64,000 bases of DNA, from the NCBI RefSeq assembly GCF_024448985.1, contig NZ_JAMOII010000003.1, positions 310,001 through 374,000 on the forward strand, in the 5' to 3' direction. The notes under the pieces are model-generated. The model was not told the DNA's origin and searched no databases. It saw only the letters and a program-made list of their open reading frames with translations. Positions 43,549 to 56,271 of the stretch are shown in pieces. Made by a program: the position numbers and the translations under genes. The first letter of the stretch is position 1. The number at the start of each line of letters is the position of its first letter. The stretch comes from Stutzerimonas stutzeri. Its GTDB lineage: Bacteria; Pseudomonadota; Gammaproteobacteria; Pseudomonadales; Pseudomonadaceae.

Positions 43549-43986
43549 AGCCGCGCCGCGATTGCCGGACACCCACTGCATCCGATGCTGATCCATTTTC
43601 CTGTAGCGGCCCTGACTGGGCTGCTGCCGGTGGATCTGGCCCATATCTGGACGCTGGATGATTTCTGGTGGCGTGCCGGGCTCTGGCTCGCCGGTGTGGG
43701 CGCGCTGGGCGGCTGGGTCGCGAGCATCTTTGGTCTGATCGACCTGCTTACGGTGCGCGAAATTCGTCAGAAGATCACCGCCTGGTGCCATGCGATCCTT
43801 GCGGTGATGATGCTTTCGCTGGCTTCGCTCAACTGGTTGCTGCGCTTCCAGAATGAAGGGGAAAACATGCATCTGTGGGCTCTGTACCTGTCCGCCATCA
43901 CAGCCGCATTGATATCGCTGGCCGCCTATCTGGGCGGCCGGCTGGTCTACGAGCACGCCGTTGGGGTCGACCTGGACAAGGTCTGA
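43522..43986 (+). CDS. DUF2231-family membrane protein
   Basis: A 154-residue protein with about four hydrophobic segments and the DUF2231 opening HPLHPMLIHFPVAAL near residue 17. Such proteins often lie near respiratory or copper genes, but their function is unknown. Its ATG lies within the annotated start of the divergent ctaC gene (27-bp overlap), which disappears if ctaC begins at the TTG. A second in-frame methionine follows at residue 22. Confidence 0.82.
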   Translation: MPNDQSSIHSRAAIAGHPLHPMLIHFPVAALTGLLPVDLAHIWTLDDFWWRAGLWLAGVGALGGWVASIFGLIDLLTVREIRQKITAWCHAILAVMMLSLASLNWLLRFQNEGENMHLWALYLSAITAALISLAAYLGGRLVYEHAVGVDLDKV

Positions 43987-44061
43987 GCCGGATTGCTGTT
44001 GATAAGGCTTGAATCGTTCGGTCATGGGCGCTATTCGGTTCGATCGCGGTTGAGTCATGGA

Positions 44062-44487
44062 CTAGAACGGCTTGGCCAGTACCAGCCAGAGCGTCGCGGT
44101 AGTGAACATGGCGATGACCACGCCGAGCACGCGGCAACGAGTGGTCACGCTCTGTTCTGGAGTGCGTTCGATATGCAACACAAGCACACCGCAAAGGGCA
44201 TGACACAGGACCATGCCCGCGACGGTGCTGAGTTTGACGATCAGCCAGCCCGCCATGATTCCGTCGCGCAGAAACAGGGCCGTTCCCGAGCCGATGGCGA
44301 TCAGCGCAGCCGGCGTGCCGACAAGGTTGAACACCATGCGCGTGAGATGGGCATGGTCCCGGTAAAAAAGCGCATCGGTACGCTTGGTGCCGGCGGCAAT
44401 GAGCGCAGGCAGGTACAGGAGAGTGCCGCACCAGCACAGCAGGCTTGCGAAGTGCAGCAGTTTGAGCAAGGGCATTCGCGTCTCCAT
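44062..44487 (-). CDS. CopD-family membrane protein
   Basis: A 141-residue protein with four hydrophobic segments. LLKLLHFASLLCWCGTLLYLPAL and the later KLSTVAGMVLCHALCGVLV place it in the CopD/HemJ-like superfamily, whose histidines in the helices bind copper or haem. Its position next to the caa3 operon suggests copper handling for the oxidase; this is inference. It is convergent with the DUF2231 gene. Confidence 0.75.
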   Translation of the reverse strand: METRMPLLKLLHFASLLCWCGTLLYLPALIAAGTKRTDALFYRDHAHLTRMVFNLVGTPAALIAIGSGTALFLRDGIMAGWLIVKLSTVAGMVLCHALCGVLVLHIERTPEQSVTTRCRVLGVVIAMFTTATLWLVLAKPF

Positions 44488-44587
44488 CCGGCCCGCGGCA
44501 AGTCAGAGGTTGTGACAACCCTCGACCGAGGCGGTTCGGATGAACGCAGTGGCGCTTGATTCCAGGAACGTCTTCTTCGCGCGCGGC

Positions 44588-45439
44588 TCAGCTTTCGGCG
44601 TCGGGTTCAGGGCGCTTGAAGAGCTGAGTTCCGCACCGGCTGCAGAACGCTGCGTTGGTTTCGTGGCTGAGCTTTTCACAAGTGGGGCAACGATGTTGCA
44701 AGCTGTCAGCACGCATTGCAGTAGCCAGCTCGGCAGTGAAAATGCCGGTAGGTACGGCGATGATTGAATAACCCGTGATCATCACCAAGCTCGCCACCGC
44801 CTTGCCGAGTGGAGTTTGCGGCACGATGTCACCAAAACCGACGGTAGTGATCGTGACGATCGCCCAGTAAATGCTCATCGGAATGCTGGTGAAGCCTCTC
44901 GATGGCCCTTCGATCACATACATCAAGGTGCCGAACACCAGCACCATGGTGGTGACGCTGAGCAGAAAGACAACAATCTTCTGTTTGCTGCCGCGAAGGG
45001 CAACCATTAAGAAGTTGGCCTGACTCAGATACTGAGTCAGCTTAAGCACGCGGAACACTCTCAACATCCGGATCGCACGTACCACCAGCAGGTACTGCGC
45101 ATCCGGCAACAGCAAGGCGATGAACGCGGGGAGTACCGACAGTAGGTCGATGGCTCCGTAAAAACTGAAGATGTACTTGCGCGGCTCCGGGTGGGTATAA
45201 ATCCGCACGAGATACTCGATAGCGAAAACGGCGGTAAAAAACCATTCGAGACCGAACAGAAACGTGCCGTATTCCAACCGGTAGATCGCGATGCTATCGA
45301 GCATCACAACCACGAGGCTGGCGAAAATGAATACCAATAGCCACGTGTCGAATCGTTTACCTGCCGGCGTATTGGTAAAGAAGATGATGACGTAGAGGCG
45401 CTCCCGCCAGCCCATCGAACGGAGGGCGTCGTTGTCCAT
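44588..45439 (-). CDS. Voltage-gated-type potassium channel with zinc ribbon
   Basis: A 283-residue ion channel subunit with six transmembrane segments. The S4-like helix has regularly spaced arginines (VVRAIRMLRVFRVLKL), and the selectivity filter is TITTVGFGDIVPQT near residue 200. The C-terminus adds a zinc ribbon, CPTC...CSRC (about residues 249-269), not part of the usual KvAP plan. Arg-rich S4 and TVGFGD make K+ selectivity likely. Confidence 0.88.
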   Translation of the reverse strand: MDNDALRSMGWRERLYVIIFFTNTPAGKRFDTWLLVFIFASLVVVMLDSIAIYRLEYGTFLFGLEWFFTAVFAIEYLVRIYTHPEPRKYIFSFYGAIDLLSVLPAFIALLLPDAQYLLVVRAIRMLRVFRVLKLTQYLSQANFLMVALRGSKQKIVVFLLSVTTMVLVFGTLMYVIEGPSRGFTSIPMSIYWAIVTITTVGFGDIVPQTPLGKAVASLVMITGYSIIAVPTGIFTAELATAMRADSLQHRCPTCEKLSHETNAAFCSRCGTQLFKRPEPDAES

Positions 45440-45691
45440 GTGCGTAAGCTCCCGGCAAAACGGAGAAGGCGAATATCCTAACGTGCGAACCGCACCGGCA
45501 AAACATCGTTGCGGTCGGCGGTCAGAAAAGCTGGACGGTTTTTCGTTTTTCTTGAATGGGCGGTCAGAGGAGGGGCTTTATAGTGGATTACACCGATCCA
45601 AGCTCGATAGAGACCATTTGGCTCCGTACCTTTGCCACGCGTCACGTTCCGGCATAGTCTTAGCCCGCGCATCAAGTGTTTGGAGAGCGAC

Positions 45692-46687
45692 ATGCCAGAT
45701 TCCCAGTTGGTCGATCCATTCGGCCGACGCATCACCTACCTGAGACTGTCGGTCACCGACCGCTGCGACTTTCGCTGCACCTATTGCATGAGCGAAGACA
45801 TGGTCTTCGCGCCGCGCGCGCAGATTCTCACGTTGGAAGAGCTTTACGCTGTGGCAGATGCGTTCATCAGTCTCGGCGTCAAACGTATCCGCGTGACGGG
45901 TGGCGAACCGTTGGTGCGAAAAGGGCTGCCGAGTCTGTTGACTCGTTTGGGTGCGCGCGAAGAATTGGAAGATTTGGCCATCACCACCAACGGCTCGCAA
46001 TTGCCAGTACTCGCGACAGTCCTGCGCGACGCGGGCGTCAAACGACTTAATGTCAGTCTCGACTCGCTCAAGCGCGAGCGATTCGCCGAGCTGACCCGCC
46101 GTGACATGCTTCACCAGGTCATCGAAGGTATCGATGCAGCGCGTAGCGCAGGTTTCCGCCGGATCAAGCTCAACAGCGTGATCCAGAAGGGTAGAAACGA
46201 CGACGAGGTGCTGGACTTGGTGAATTTCGCCGTGGAGCGCGGGCTGGACATCAGCTTCATCGAGGAAATGCCGCTCGGCAATATCTCCAGCCATGAGCGT
46301 GAAATTACCTTTTGTTCCAGCGAAGAGGTGCGTGAACGCATCGAGGTCGGCCACCAGCTGATACGCAGTAGCCACACCACCGGCGGCCCGTCACGCTATT
46401 GGCAGGTCGCCGGCAGCGAAACCCAGGTTGGCTTCATCTCGCCCCACAGCAACAACTTCTGCGGTAGCTGCAACCGGGTGCGTGTCACGGCTGAAGGCAA
46501 GCTGGTGCTTTGCTTGGGCCATGAGGGTGCCCTGGATCTCAAGACACTGATGCGCAGCCATCCGGGCGACAGCGAGCGACTGCGTCAAGCGTTGGTTGAC
46601 GCGCTGCAGCTCAAGCCAGAGAAGCATGAATTTCGTACCGACGAGCAAGTGCAAGTGGTGCGCTTCATGAGCATGACCGGCGGTTGA
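45692..46687 (+). CDS. moaA: GTP 3',8-cyclase (molybdenum cofactor synthesis)
   Basis: A 331-residue radical-SAM enzyme for the first step of molybdopterin synthesis. The N-terminal cluster motif is DRCDFRCTYCM near residue 24. The C-terminal cluster cysteines are in FCGSCNRVRVTAEGKLVLCLG. The start MPDSQLVDPFGRRITYLRL is typical. Of the family, it ends with the MTGG-like C-terminus in place of the usual GG tail. No other moa gene is adjacent. Confidence 0.94.
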   Translation: MPDSQLVDPFGRRITYLRLSVTDRCDFRCTYCMSEDMVFAPRAQILTLEELYAVADAFISLGVKRIRVTGGEPLVRKGLPSLLTRLGAREELEDLAITTNGSQLPVLATVLRDAGVKRLNVSLDSLKRERFAELTRRDMLHQVIEGIDAARSAGFRRIKLNSVIQKGRNDDEVLDLVNFAVERGLDISFIEEMPLGNISSHEREITFCSSEEVRERIEVGHQLIRSSHTTGGPSRYWQVAGSETQVGFISPHSNNFCGSCNRVRVTAEGKLVLCLGHEGALDLKTLMRSHPGDSERLRQALVDALQLKPEKHEFRTDEQVQVVRFMSMTGG

Positions 46688-46713
46688 AGCGAGCCGCACG
46701 ATGGCCTGATGCC

Positions 46714-46975
46714 GTAGGGTGGACCGGGCGGCGCTCCGCTTCAGCCCACCAGCTACACAGATATCAGGCCACACCAGAACGGAGCTCGCCCCTTACACTT
46801 ACTTGGTTTCACTCCCGCCGCGATTTAGCCTGTACCGCGTGCGCATCGCCGCATTGGTGGGTTAAAGCCCACCCTACATTGGTCCTGCGTGATGCCGTTG
46901 TAGTGGGGCCGGGCTGGGCTCCGCTTCGCCGTAGGGTGGGCCGGGCGGCGCTCCGCTTCAGCCCACCAGAGCTAC
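46714..46975. repeat. Cluster of GTAGGGTGGGC-family palindromic repeats
   Basis: Three elements lie between moaA and smc: 46714-46756 and 46931-46975 (both GTAGGGTGG...GCGCTCCGCTTCAGCCCACC...CTAC), and 46856-46877 (GGTGGG...CCCACCCTAC). The 450-bp gap holds no other gene until a possible leader peptide at 47081. The same family recurs at 51645, 51785 and 57742. Confidence 0.9.
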
Positions 46976-47080
46976 AAATCTCAGCTACCGAAACTGCGCA
47001 TCCATCCTCGCGATGACCGTAAGGCTGCATGATAAACTCCGCCGTTTCGCGCCGCCACCCACCCGATGCCAGGAATCCCG

Positions 47081-47146
47081 ATGTTCACGGCGACTCTCTT
47101 GTTCGTCCTCACGCTGATTGCCACGGATAGGCCCGCATGCGTCTGA
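47081..47146 (+). CDS. Possible 21-residue leader peptide overlapping smc
   Basis: An ATG-initiated frame encodes MFTATLLFVLTLIATDRPACV and ends at a TGA inside the smc coding region, 10 bases past the smc start, in another frame. It is hydrophobic. It has only a weak purine run before it (CCAGGAATCCC). It may couple translation to smc or be chance. Confidence 0.3.
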   Translation: MFTATLLFVLTLIATDRPACV

Positions 47147-50100
47147 AAAGCATCAAGCTGGCCGGCTTCAAATCTTTCGTCGATCCCACCACTGTGAGCT
47201 TCCCCAGCAACATGGCGGCCGTGGTCGGGCCGAACGGCTGCGGAAAATCCAACATCATCGACGCCGTGCGCTGGGTGATGGGCGAAAGTTCGGCGAAAAA
47301 CCTGCGCGGCGAGTCGATGACCGATGTCATCTTCAATGGATCGAACACGCGCAAGCCGGTGACCCAGGCAAGTATCGAGCTGATATTCGACAACTCCGAC
47401 GGCACGCTGACCGGCGAGTATGCAGCCTTCGCCGAAATCTCCATCCGCCGCCGCGTGACCCGCGATGCGCAGAACACCTACTTCCTAAATGGCGTGAAAT
47501 GCCGCCGTCGCGACATTACCGATATCTTCCTCGGCACCGGCCTGGGGCCGCGGAGTTACTCGATCATCGAGCAGGGCATGATCTCCAAGCTGATCGAGGC
47601 CAAGCCTGAGGATTTGCGTAACTTCATCGAAGAGGCGGCAGGCATCTCCAAATACAAGGAGCGCCGCCGTGAAACCGAGAATCGCATTCGCCGCACCCAT
47701 GAAAATCTGGCGCGCCTGACCGATCTGCGCGAAGAGCTCGAGCGTCAGCTGGAACGCTTGCACCGCCAGGCGCAGTCCGCCGAGAAATATCAGGAATACA
47801 AGGCCGAAGAGCGTCAGCTCAAGGCGCAATTGTCAGCGTTGCGCTGGCAGGCGCTGAACGAACAGGTCGGCCAGCGTGAGCAAGTAATCGGCGATCAGGA
47901 GGTCGGTTTCGAGGCGCTGGTTGCCGAACAGCGCAACGCGGATGCCGGTATCGAGCGGTTGCGTGACGGTCATCACGAGCTGTCCGAGCGCTTCAATCTC
48001 ATTCAGGGGCGCTTCTATTCGGTCGGAGGCGATATCGCACGGGTCGAGCAGAGCATCCAGCATGGTCAGCAGCGTTTGCGGCAATTGCAGGATGATCTTC
48101 GCGAGGCCGAGCAAGCACGATTGGAGACCGAATCGCATCTGGGACACGACCGCACTTTGCTCGCCACCCTAGGCGAGGAGCTGGCAATGCTCGAGCCCGA
48201 GCAAGACACCGCCGGCGCGGCAGCCGAGGAAACCGCGGCGCAACTCGAAGACGCCGAAACTGCCATGCAGGCATGGCAGGAGCAGTGGGAACGCTTCAAT
48301 CAGCAAAGTGCCGAGCCGCGTCGGGCGGCCGAGGTGCAGCAGTCGCGTATCCAGCAGCTCGAACATTCACTGGAACGTCTGAGCGAGCGCCAGCGCCGTC
48401 TGGATGACGAACGCACCTTGCTCGCTGCCGATCCGGAAGATGTCGCGGTGGCCGAGATGAGTGAACAATTGGCCGTCAATGAGTTGAGCCTGGAAGAACT
48501 GGTCGCCGCCCAAGAGCAGACCGATCAGCAGCTCGAACGCATACGCGAGCAGCTGCAGCAGGCCGGCCAGGCCGAGCAGCAGGCGCAGGGTGAACTGCAG
48601 CGGCTTAGCGGCCGCATCGCTTCGCTGGAAGCCCTGCAGCAGGCCGCGATGGATCCAGGCAAAGGCGTTTCCGAATGGTTGCGTGAGCAAGGGCTCGATG
48701 AGCGTCCACGCCTCGCCGAAGGGCTGCGCGTCGAGCCGGGCTGGGAGTTGGCGGTCGAAACCGTGATGGGTGCGGATTTACAGGCGGTCTTACTGGACCG
48801 ATTCGACGGCCTCGATCTGCGTGGCTTCGAGCAGGGCGATCTACGGCTTGTCAGCCCGGCGCAGCGCGGCGGGGACATGGCCAACAGCTTGCTGGATAAG
48901 GTCGAGTCAGCTGCCGATCTGTCCCCGTGGCTGGGGCGGGTGCGTCCGGTGGACGATCTGGATCAGGCGCTGGCTGCACGTGGTTCGCTTGTCGAGGGCG
49001 AAAGCCTGATCAGCCGTGACGGCTACTGGGTTGGTCGACATTTTTTGCGCGTGCGACGCGCCGGAGAGGCCGAGTCCGGACTGCTGGCGCGCGGTCAGGA
49101 ACTGGACCGGCTGCAGGCTGAGCGCGATGAGCGCGAACAAAGTCTGGAATTGCAGGGCGAGTGGCTCGGCCAGCTTCGTGAAACACAACGTGAATCGGAA
49201 GATCGCCGCGAACAGCAGCGTCGTCAGCATCAAGACCTGTCCCGCCAGCAGGCTGAGCTGAATGCACGATTATCCGCCAGCCAGGCCAGGCTGGAGCAGC
49301 TCAGCTTGCGCCGTGTTCGACTAGATGAAGAGCTTTCCGAACTGTCCGAACAGCGCGAGCTTGAAACCGAACAGCTCGGCGAGGCTCGATTGCATCTGCA
49401 GGATGCGCTCGACGCAATGGCAGCGGATACCGAACAACGCGAAACATTGCTGGCGAGCCGCGATGGCATCCGCGAGTCTCTCGACCGGGTTCGACAGGAG
49501 GCCCGCCAGCACAAGGACCACGCGCACCAGCTGGCCGTGCGAGTCGGCTCGCTGAAAGCCCAGCATGATTCCACTCGTCAGGCCTTGGAGCGCCTCGAGC
49601 AACAATTCGAACGGGCGATGGAGCGTCGCGAGCAGCTCAGTCTGAATCTGGAAGAGGGTGAAGCCCCGCTCGACGAACTGCGTATGAAGCTCGAGGAGTT
49701 GCTCGAGCGGCGCATGGGCGTCGAAGAGGAGCTCAGGATGGCTCGCCTGGCGCTCGAAGACGCCGACCGAGAATTGCGCGATGTCGAGAAGCGTCGTACC
49801 CAGGCCGAACAGCAGGCGCAACTATTACGCGGCCAGCTCGAACAGCAGCGCATGGAGTGGCAAGCGCTCAGCGTTCGGCGCAAGGCGTTGCAGGATCAGC
49901 TGCACGAAGATGGCTTCGATCTGCATGGCGTGCTGGCGACGCTGCCTGCTGGCGCAGCGGAGGCGGAGTGGGAGGCCGAACTCGAGCGCCTTGCTGCGCG
50001 TATCCAGCGCCTCGGTCCGATCAACTTGGCGGCGATCGACGAATATCACCAGCAATCGGAACGAAAGCGCTATCTCGATGCGCAGAATGACGACCTCACC

Positions 50101-50625
50101 GAGGCGCTGGATACGCTGGAAAACGTCATTCGCAAGATCGACAAGGAAACCCGCAATCGCTTCAAGGACACCTTCGACCAGATCAATGGCGGGCTGCAGG
50201 CGCTTTTTCCCAAGGTTTTCGGTGGCGGCAGCGCTTATCTGGAACTTACCGGGGAAGATTTACTCGATACCGGGGTGGCGATCATGGCGCGCCCGCCGGG
50301 CAAGAAGAACAGCACCATCCACCTGTTGTCAGGCGGCGAAAAAGCACTGACCGCTCTGGCGCTCGTGTTTGCGATCTTTCAGCTCAACCCGGCACCGTTC
50401 TGCATGCTCGATGAAGTGGATGCACCCTTGGACGACGCTAACGTTGGGCGCTACGCGCGTCTGGTCAAGGAAATGTCCGAAAAGGTGCAGTTCATCTACA
50501 TCACGCACAACAAGATCGCGATGGAGATGGCTGATCAGCTGATGGGCGTGACCATGCATGAACCGGGTTGCTCAAGGTTGGTGGCCGTCGATGTGGAACA
50601 GGCGGTAGCGCTGGTGGAGGCTTGA
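47137..50625 (+). CDS. smc: Chromosome segregation ATPase SMC
   Basis: A 1162-residue structural maintenance of chromosomes protein that condenses and segregates DNA. The N-terminal Walker A is VVGPNGCGKSNIIDAVRWVMG (split over residues 27-47). Long coiled coils flank a hinge near residues 500-640. The C-terminal head has LSGGEKALTALALVFA and Walker B CMLDEVDAPLDDANVGR. It is followed by zipA and ligA, the usual pseudomonad order. I see no scpA/scpB here. Confidence 0.97.
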   Translation: MRLKSIKLAGFKSFVDPTTVSFPSNMAAVVGPNGCGKSNIIDAVRWVMGESSAKNLRGESMTDVIFNGSNTRKPVTQASIELIFDNSDGTLTGEYAAFAEISIRRRVTRDAQNTYFLNGVKCRRRDITDIFLGTGLGPRSYSIIEQGMISKLIEAKPEDLRNFIEEAAGISKYKERRRETENRIRRTHENLARLTDLREELERQLERLHRQAQSAEKYQEYKAEERQLKAQLSALRWQALNEQVGQREQVIGDQEVGFEALVAEQRNADAGIERLRDGHHELSERFNLIQGRFYSVGGDIARVEQSIQHGQQRLRQLQDDLREAEQARLETESHLGHDRTLLATLGEELAMLEPEQDTAGAAAEETAAQLEDAETAMQAWQEQWERFNQQSAEPRRAAEVQQSRIQQLEHSLERLSERQRRLDDERTLLAADPEDVAVAEMSEQLAVNELSLEELVAAQEQTDQQLERIREQLQQAGQAEQQAQGELQRLSGRIASLEALQQAAMDPGKGVSEWLREQGLDERPRLAEGLRVEPGWELAVETVMGADLQAVLLDRFDGLDLRGFEQGDLRLVSPAQRGGDMANSLLDKVESAADLSPWLGRVRPVDDLDQALAARGSLVEGESLISRDGYWVGRHFLRVRRAGEAESGLLARGQELDRLQAERDEREQSLELQGEWLGQLRETQRESEDRREQQRRQHQDLSRQQAELNARLSASQARLEQLSLRRVRLDEELSELSEQRELETEQLGEARLHLQDALDAMAADTEQRETLLASRDGIRESLDRVRQEARQHKDHAHQLAVRVGSLKAQHDSTRQALERLEQQFERAMERREQLSLNLEEGEAPLDELRMKLEELLERRMGVEEELRMARLALEDADRELRDVEKRRTQAEQQAQLLRGQLEQQRMEWQALSVRRKALQDQLHEDGFDLHGVLATLPAGAAEAEWEAELERLAARIQRLGPINLAAIDEYHQQSERKRYLDAQNDDLTEALDTLENVIRKIDKETRNRFKDTFDQINGGLQALFPKVFGGGSAYLELTGEDLLDTGVAIMARPPGKKNSTIHLLSGGEKALTALALVFAIFQLNPAPFCMLDEVDAPLDDANVGRYARLVKEMSEKVQFIYITHNKIAMEMADQLMGVTMHEPGCSRLVAVDVEQAVALVEA

Positions 50626-50805
50626 GACGCGCTAGTTCGAGGTGTTTTTGAGGGAAACGGAGACCAATAAAAGAGCCGTGTCGGGCGGTGCACATCTACC
50701 GTTCGTCGTGCTAGTTTAGAGCGCAATTTTTGCGATGCGCAGATGAGCCTGTTCAGCGGCTGTGAATCTGCGTCTTTATCATCGATTTCAGGGGTTTAAG
50801 CATTA

Positions 50806-51624
50806 ATGGATATCGGTCTGCGCGAGTGGCTGATCCTGATCGGCATCATTGTTATCGCCGGCATTCTTTTCGATGGCTGGCGCCGGATGCGCGGCAGCAA
50901 AGGCAAGTTGAAATTCAAGCTGGATCGCAACATCGCCAATAGTTTCCCTGACGAAGGGGACTCCAACGAACTGCTGGGGCCGCCGCGCGTCATTAGCCGA
51001 GCCAATGAGCCATCGCTGGACGAAACGGATCTCCCATCCATGAGCGCGCGCGAGACAGTCAAGCGGCGCACCAGCGAACCCCAGCAGGGCGACCTGCACT
51101 TCGCCAGTGACGAGCCGGTCCCGACATTGCTCGAGCCTGTGGCAGATGATGACGGTGAGGCGAGCGAGTCCGAGCATGAACTGCCTCCGGTCGAGGAAGT
51201 GTTGGTTATCAACGTGATTTCCCGCGACCCGCACGGCTTCCGTGGTCCGGCGCTGCTGCAGAATATTCTGGAAAGCGGCCTGCGTTTCGGCGAAATGGAC
51301 ATTTTCCATCGTCACGAAAGCATGGCAGGCAATGGCGAGGTGCTGTTTTCCATGGCCAACGCCGTCAAGCCCGGCACATTCGATCTGGATGACATCGACC
51401 ACTTCACTACGCCGGCCGTGAGCTTCTTCCTCGGCCTGCCCGGCCCGCGTCATCCCAAGCAGGCATTCGACGTGATGGTCGCCGCAGCCCGCAAACTATC
51501 CTCGGAACTGAATGGCGAACTGAAGGACGATCAGCGCAGCGTGCTGACCGCACAAACCATCGAGCACTACCGCCAGCGCATCGTCGAATACGAACGCCGG
51601 CAGATGACCGTCAAGCACCGCTGA
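50806..51624 (+). CDS. zipA: Cell division protein ZipA
   Basis: A 272-residue protein anchoring FtsZ to the membrane. One N-terminal membrane helix ([19 protein letters not shown]) is followed by a basic patch, an acidic/proline-containing linker (about residues 40-125) and a C-terminal FtsZ-binding domain ([21 protein letters not shown] to the end). An in-frame TGA ends the smc gene 180 bp upstream; the gap holds no other gene. Confidence 0.94.
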   Translation: MDIGLREWLILIGIIVIAGILFDGWRRMRGSKGKLKFKLDRNIANSFPDEGDSNELLGPPRVISRANEPSLDETDLPSMSARETVKRRTSEPQQGDLHFASDEPVPTLLEPVADDDGEASESEHELPPVEEVLVINVISRDPHGFRGPALLQNILESGLRFGEMDIFHRHESMAGNGEVLFSMANAVKPGTFDLDDIDHFTTPAVSFFLGLPGPRHPKQAFDVMVAAARKLSSELNGELKDDQRSVLTAQTIEHYRQRIVEYERRQMTVKHR

Positions 51625-54374
<2,750 letters not shown>

Positions 54375-54516
54375 CCTACAACCAGCGCCGGTTTCTGGCG
54401 AACTACGCATCCTCTTGGGCGGGTACAGTTCGCCAATAAGCAGGCACCCCAGATCCGCCGACCGCTTGTACCCGTCCCGCGACGGGACAGCAGTGCGGTG
54501 GACGAAAGGCAAAAGC

Positions 54517-54591
54517 TTCGCGCCGAGGGCGGCCCTCCTACAAAAGCAGCGGCATTACTCTGACCCGTGGGAGGCGCGCCCTCGCGGCGAA
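54517..54591. repeat. Imperfect inverted repeat before the flagellin block
   Basis: The left arm TTCGCGCCGAGGGCGG...CTCC (54517-54538) and the right arm GGAGGCGCGCCCTCGCGGCGAA (54569-54590; long form in positions) are imperfect reverse complements around a GCAGCGGC-containing spacer. A related element is at 57776-57853, on the other side of the flagellin genes. Confidence 0.8.
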
Positions 54592-54785
54592 AAGGGCTTC
54601 CAGGCCACTCCAAAAACCAAACACACCCGCACGCATCTACCGTCCACCTCACCCTTTCTTTTTTATCCATTAAAGATTTCCACCCAGCGTCCGAAAACCT
54701 TCGCAGGCGGGCTCGCTTGTTTGCGGATTCGCCGGTGTCGTACAGGTTGTTCTCGGGGCTTGCAAAAATATTTTCGATTGCCTCC

Positions 54786-54812
54786 TAAAGCTCACCGAAA
54801 CGACGCCGATAA
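54786..54812 (+). promoter_or_regulatory. Sigma-28 (FliA) promoter of fliC
   Basis: TAAA (54786-54789), 15 bases, then GCCGATAA (54805-54812) matches the FliA consensus TAAA-N15-GCCGATAA exactly. It is about 100 bp before the fliC ATG, so flagellin is a late flagellar gene here. Confidence 0.9.
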
Positions 54813-54910
54813 GCTAATCGAATGCGAACTCAATGGGTGCCTGGGCAAAAAGCCGGCCCGGAGTCGCAAGCTCAGGCAACCATAGTAACTAGCGCCCTTG
54901 GAGGCACATC

Positions 54911-55789
54911 ATGGCTCTTACAGTCAACACTAATATTGCGTCGCTCAACACTCAGCGCAACCTGAATAAATCGTCCAACGCGCTGACGACCTCTATGGAG
55001 CGTCTGTCCACCGGAAGCCGGATTAACGGGGCGAAAGATGATGCTGCTGGTTTGCAGATTTCAAACCGCCTTACTAGCCAAATTAACGGCATTGGTGTAG
55101 CAGTGCGCAACGCGAATGACGGCATTTCGATGGTTCAGACAGCAGAAGGCGCGTTGCAGCAATCTACCAATATCCTACAGCGGATGCGCGACCTTGTTCT
55201 TCAAGCCGGCAATGGCAGCAACAGCACCGAGGATAAGGAGTCTCTTAATCTCGAAGTAAAGGAGCTTCAGACAGAGCTTAACCGTATCGCTGAAACAACG
55301 TCGTTTGGAACGAAGAAGCTCCTCGATGGCAACGTAGGGGGCGGGGCGGAAGGCTCAGAGGAAACCAAGGTTTCCTTCCAAGTAGGCGCCTACGGTGGCA
55401 CGGGAGACTCTATCGAAGTTGATTTTGGCGGCAAAATGGATGCGGAAACACTTAAGGTGGATGCCGCAGCTGTAGACCTTACGAAGATCGGTGCAGATGC
55501 TGATCCGCTTACGGTTTCGGATATGCTTGAGTCGATTGATGCCGCTATCTCAACTATTGATACCCAGCGTGCGACTTTCGGTGCAGTACAAAACCGCTTC
55601 GACAATACTATTTCTAACTTGCAGAATATTCAGGAGAACGTATCTGCCGCTCGGGGCCGTATCCAGGATACTGACTTCGCCGCTGAGACGGCTAATTTGA
55701 GCAAGAACCAGATTCTGCAGCAGGCCGGCACGGCGATTCTGGCCCAGGCCAAGCAGCTGCCGCAGGCTGTTCTGAGCCTGCTCCAGTAA
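54911..55789 (+). CDS. fliC: Flagellin
   Basis: A 292-residue filament protein. The conserved N-terminal D0/D1 region ([18 protein letters not shown], residues 1 to about 140) and C-terminal D1/D0 region ([20 protein letters not shown] to the end) are intact. The surface-exposed centre is only about 60 residues, far shorter than the P. aeruginosa flagellins. Sampled lines have about 48% G+C by my count, below the neighbouring ligA. A GGAGGCAC site precedes the ATG. Confidence 0.96.
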   Translation: MALTVNTNIASLNTQRNLNKSSNALTTSMERLSTGSRINGAKDDAAGLQISNRLTSQINGIGVAVRNANDGISMVQTAEGALQQSTNILQRMRDLVLQAGNGSNSTEDKESLNLEVKELQTELNRIAETTSFGTKKLLDGNVGGGAEGSEETKVSFQVGAYGGTGDSIEVDFGGKMDAETLKVDAAAVDLTKIGADADPLTVSDMLESIDAAISTIDTQRATFGAVQNRFDNTISNLQNIQENVSAARGRIQDTDFAAETANLSKNQILQQAGTAILAQAKQLPQAVLSLLQ

Positions 55790-55809
55790 CGGCGGTAGGC
55801 GTTAAAGTT

Positions 55810-55836
55810 GGAGGCAGATGACGATCTGCCTCCTTT
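55810..55836 (+). terminator. Terminator after fliC
   Basis: A perfect 10-bp stem, GGAGGCAGAT (55810-55819) with ATCTGCCTCC (55824-55833), is followed by TTT. It lets fliC be transcribed separately from flaG, giving excess flagellin mRNA. Confidence 0.85.
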
Positions 55837-55855
55837 GATTCATAAGAGGTGAATC

Positions 55856-56215
55856 ATGGACGTCGGTAAAATAGCCGTTACAGCACTTCCGAAAGTTACG
55901 TCACCTGCGAAGGAAGCGATACCTGGCTCTCATGTGGACGCCGGGTTTTTGTCGTTTGGTTCGTCTAAAACGGCAGAGCAAAGCGGTGACAAACAAAAAG
56001 AGTTTAGCGATACGTTGGCGCAGCTTCGCGCCCAAATACAAGGCCAGCAGCGCAATCTCACTTTTAACGTGGATGATTCTACAGGTGATGTAGTGGTGCA
56101 GGTCCTCGATGGCGACTCGGGAAAGGTGATACGACAAATACCTTCCGAGGAGATTTTGCGACTGTCCGAGCGCTTGGACGAAATGCGTAGTCTGCTATTC
56201 GAGGCCAAGGCTTAG
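55856..56215 (+). CDS. flaG: FlaG-family flagellar protein
   Basis: A 119-residue protein. Its C-terminal half matches FlaG: LTFNVDDSTGDVVVQVLDGDSGKVIRQIPSEEILRLSERLDE. The N-terminal part is polar and variable. FlaG affects filament length. The start follows AAGAGGTG. G+C is low, about 48% in a sampled line. Confidence 0.9.
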   Translation: MDVGKIAVTALPKVTSPAKEAIPGSHVDAGFLSFGSSKTAEQSGDKQKEFSDTLAQLRAQIQGQQRNLTFNVDDSTGDVVVQVLDGDSGKVIRQIPSEEILRLSERLDEMRSLLFEAKA

Positions 56216-56271
56216 CGGCACGGTTTTTGTTTGTTGTATCTCATGTGTGATTTATTTGACGAGGTGAGGCT

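Larger units (their letters stand above)
54375..54910. other. Repeat and promoter region before fliC
   Basis: This 536-bp gap holds the inverted repeat at 54517-54591, a run of low-G+C DNA (54640-54700) and the sigma-28 promoter at 54786-54812. No gene is supported; open frames here are short and lack ribosome sites. Confidence 0.7.
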
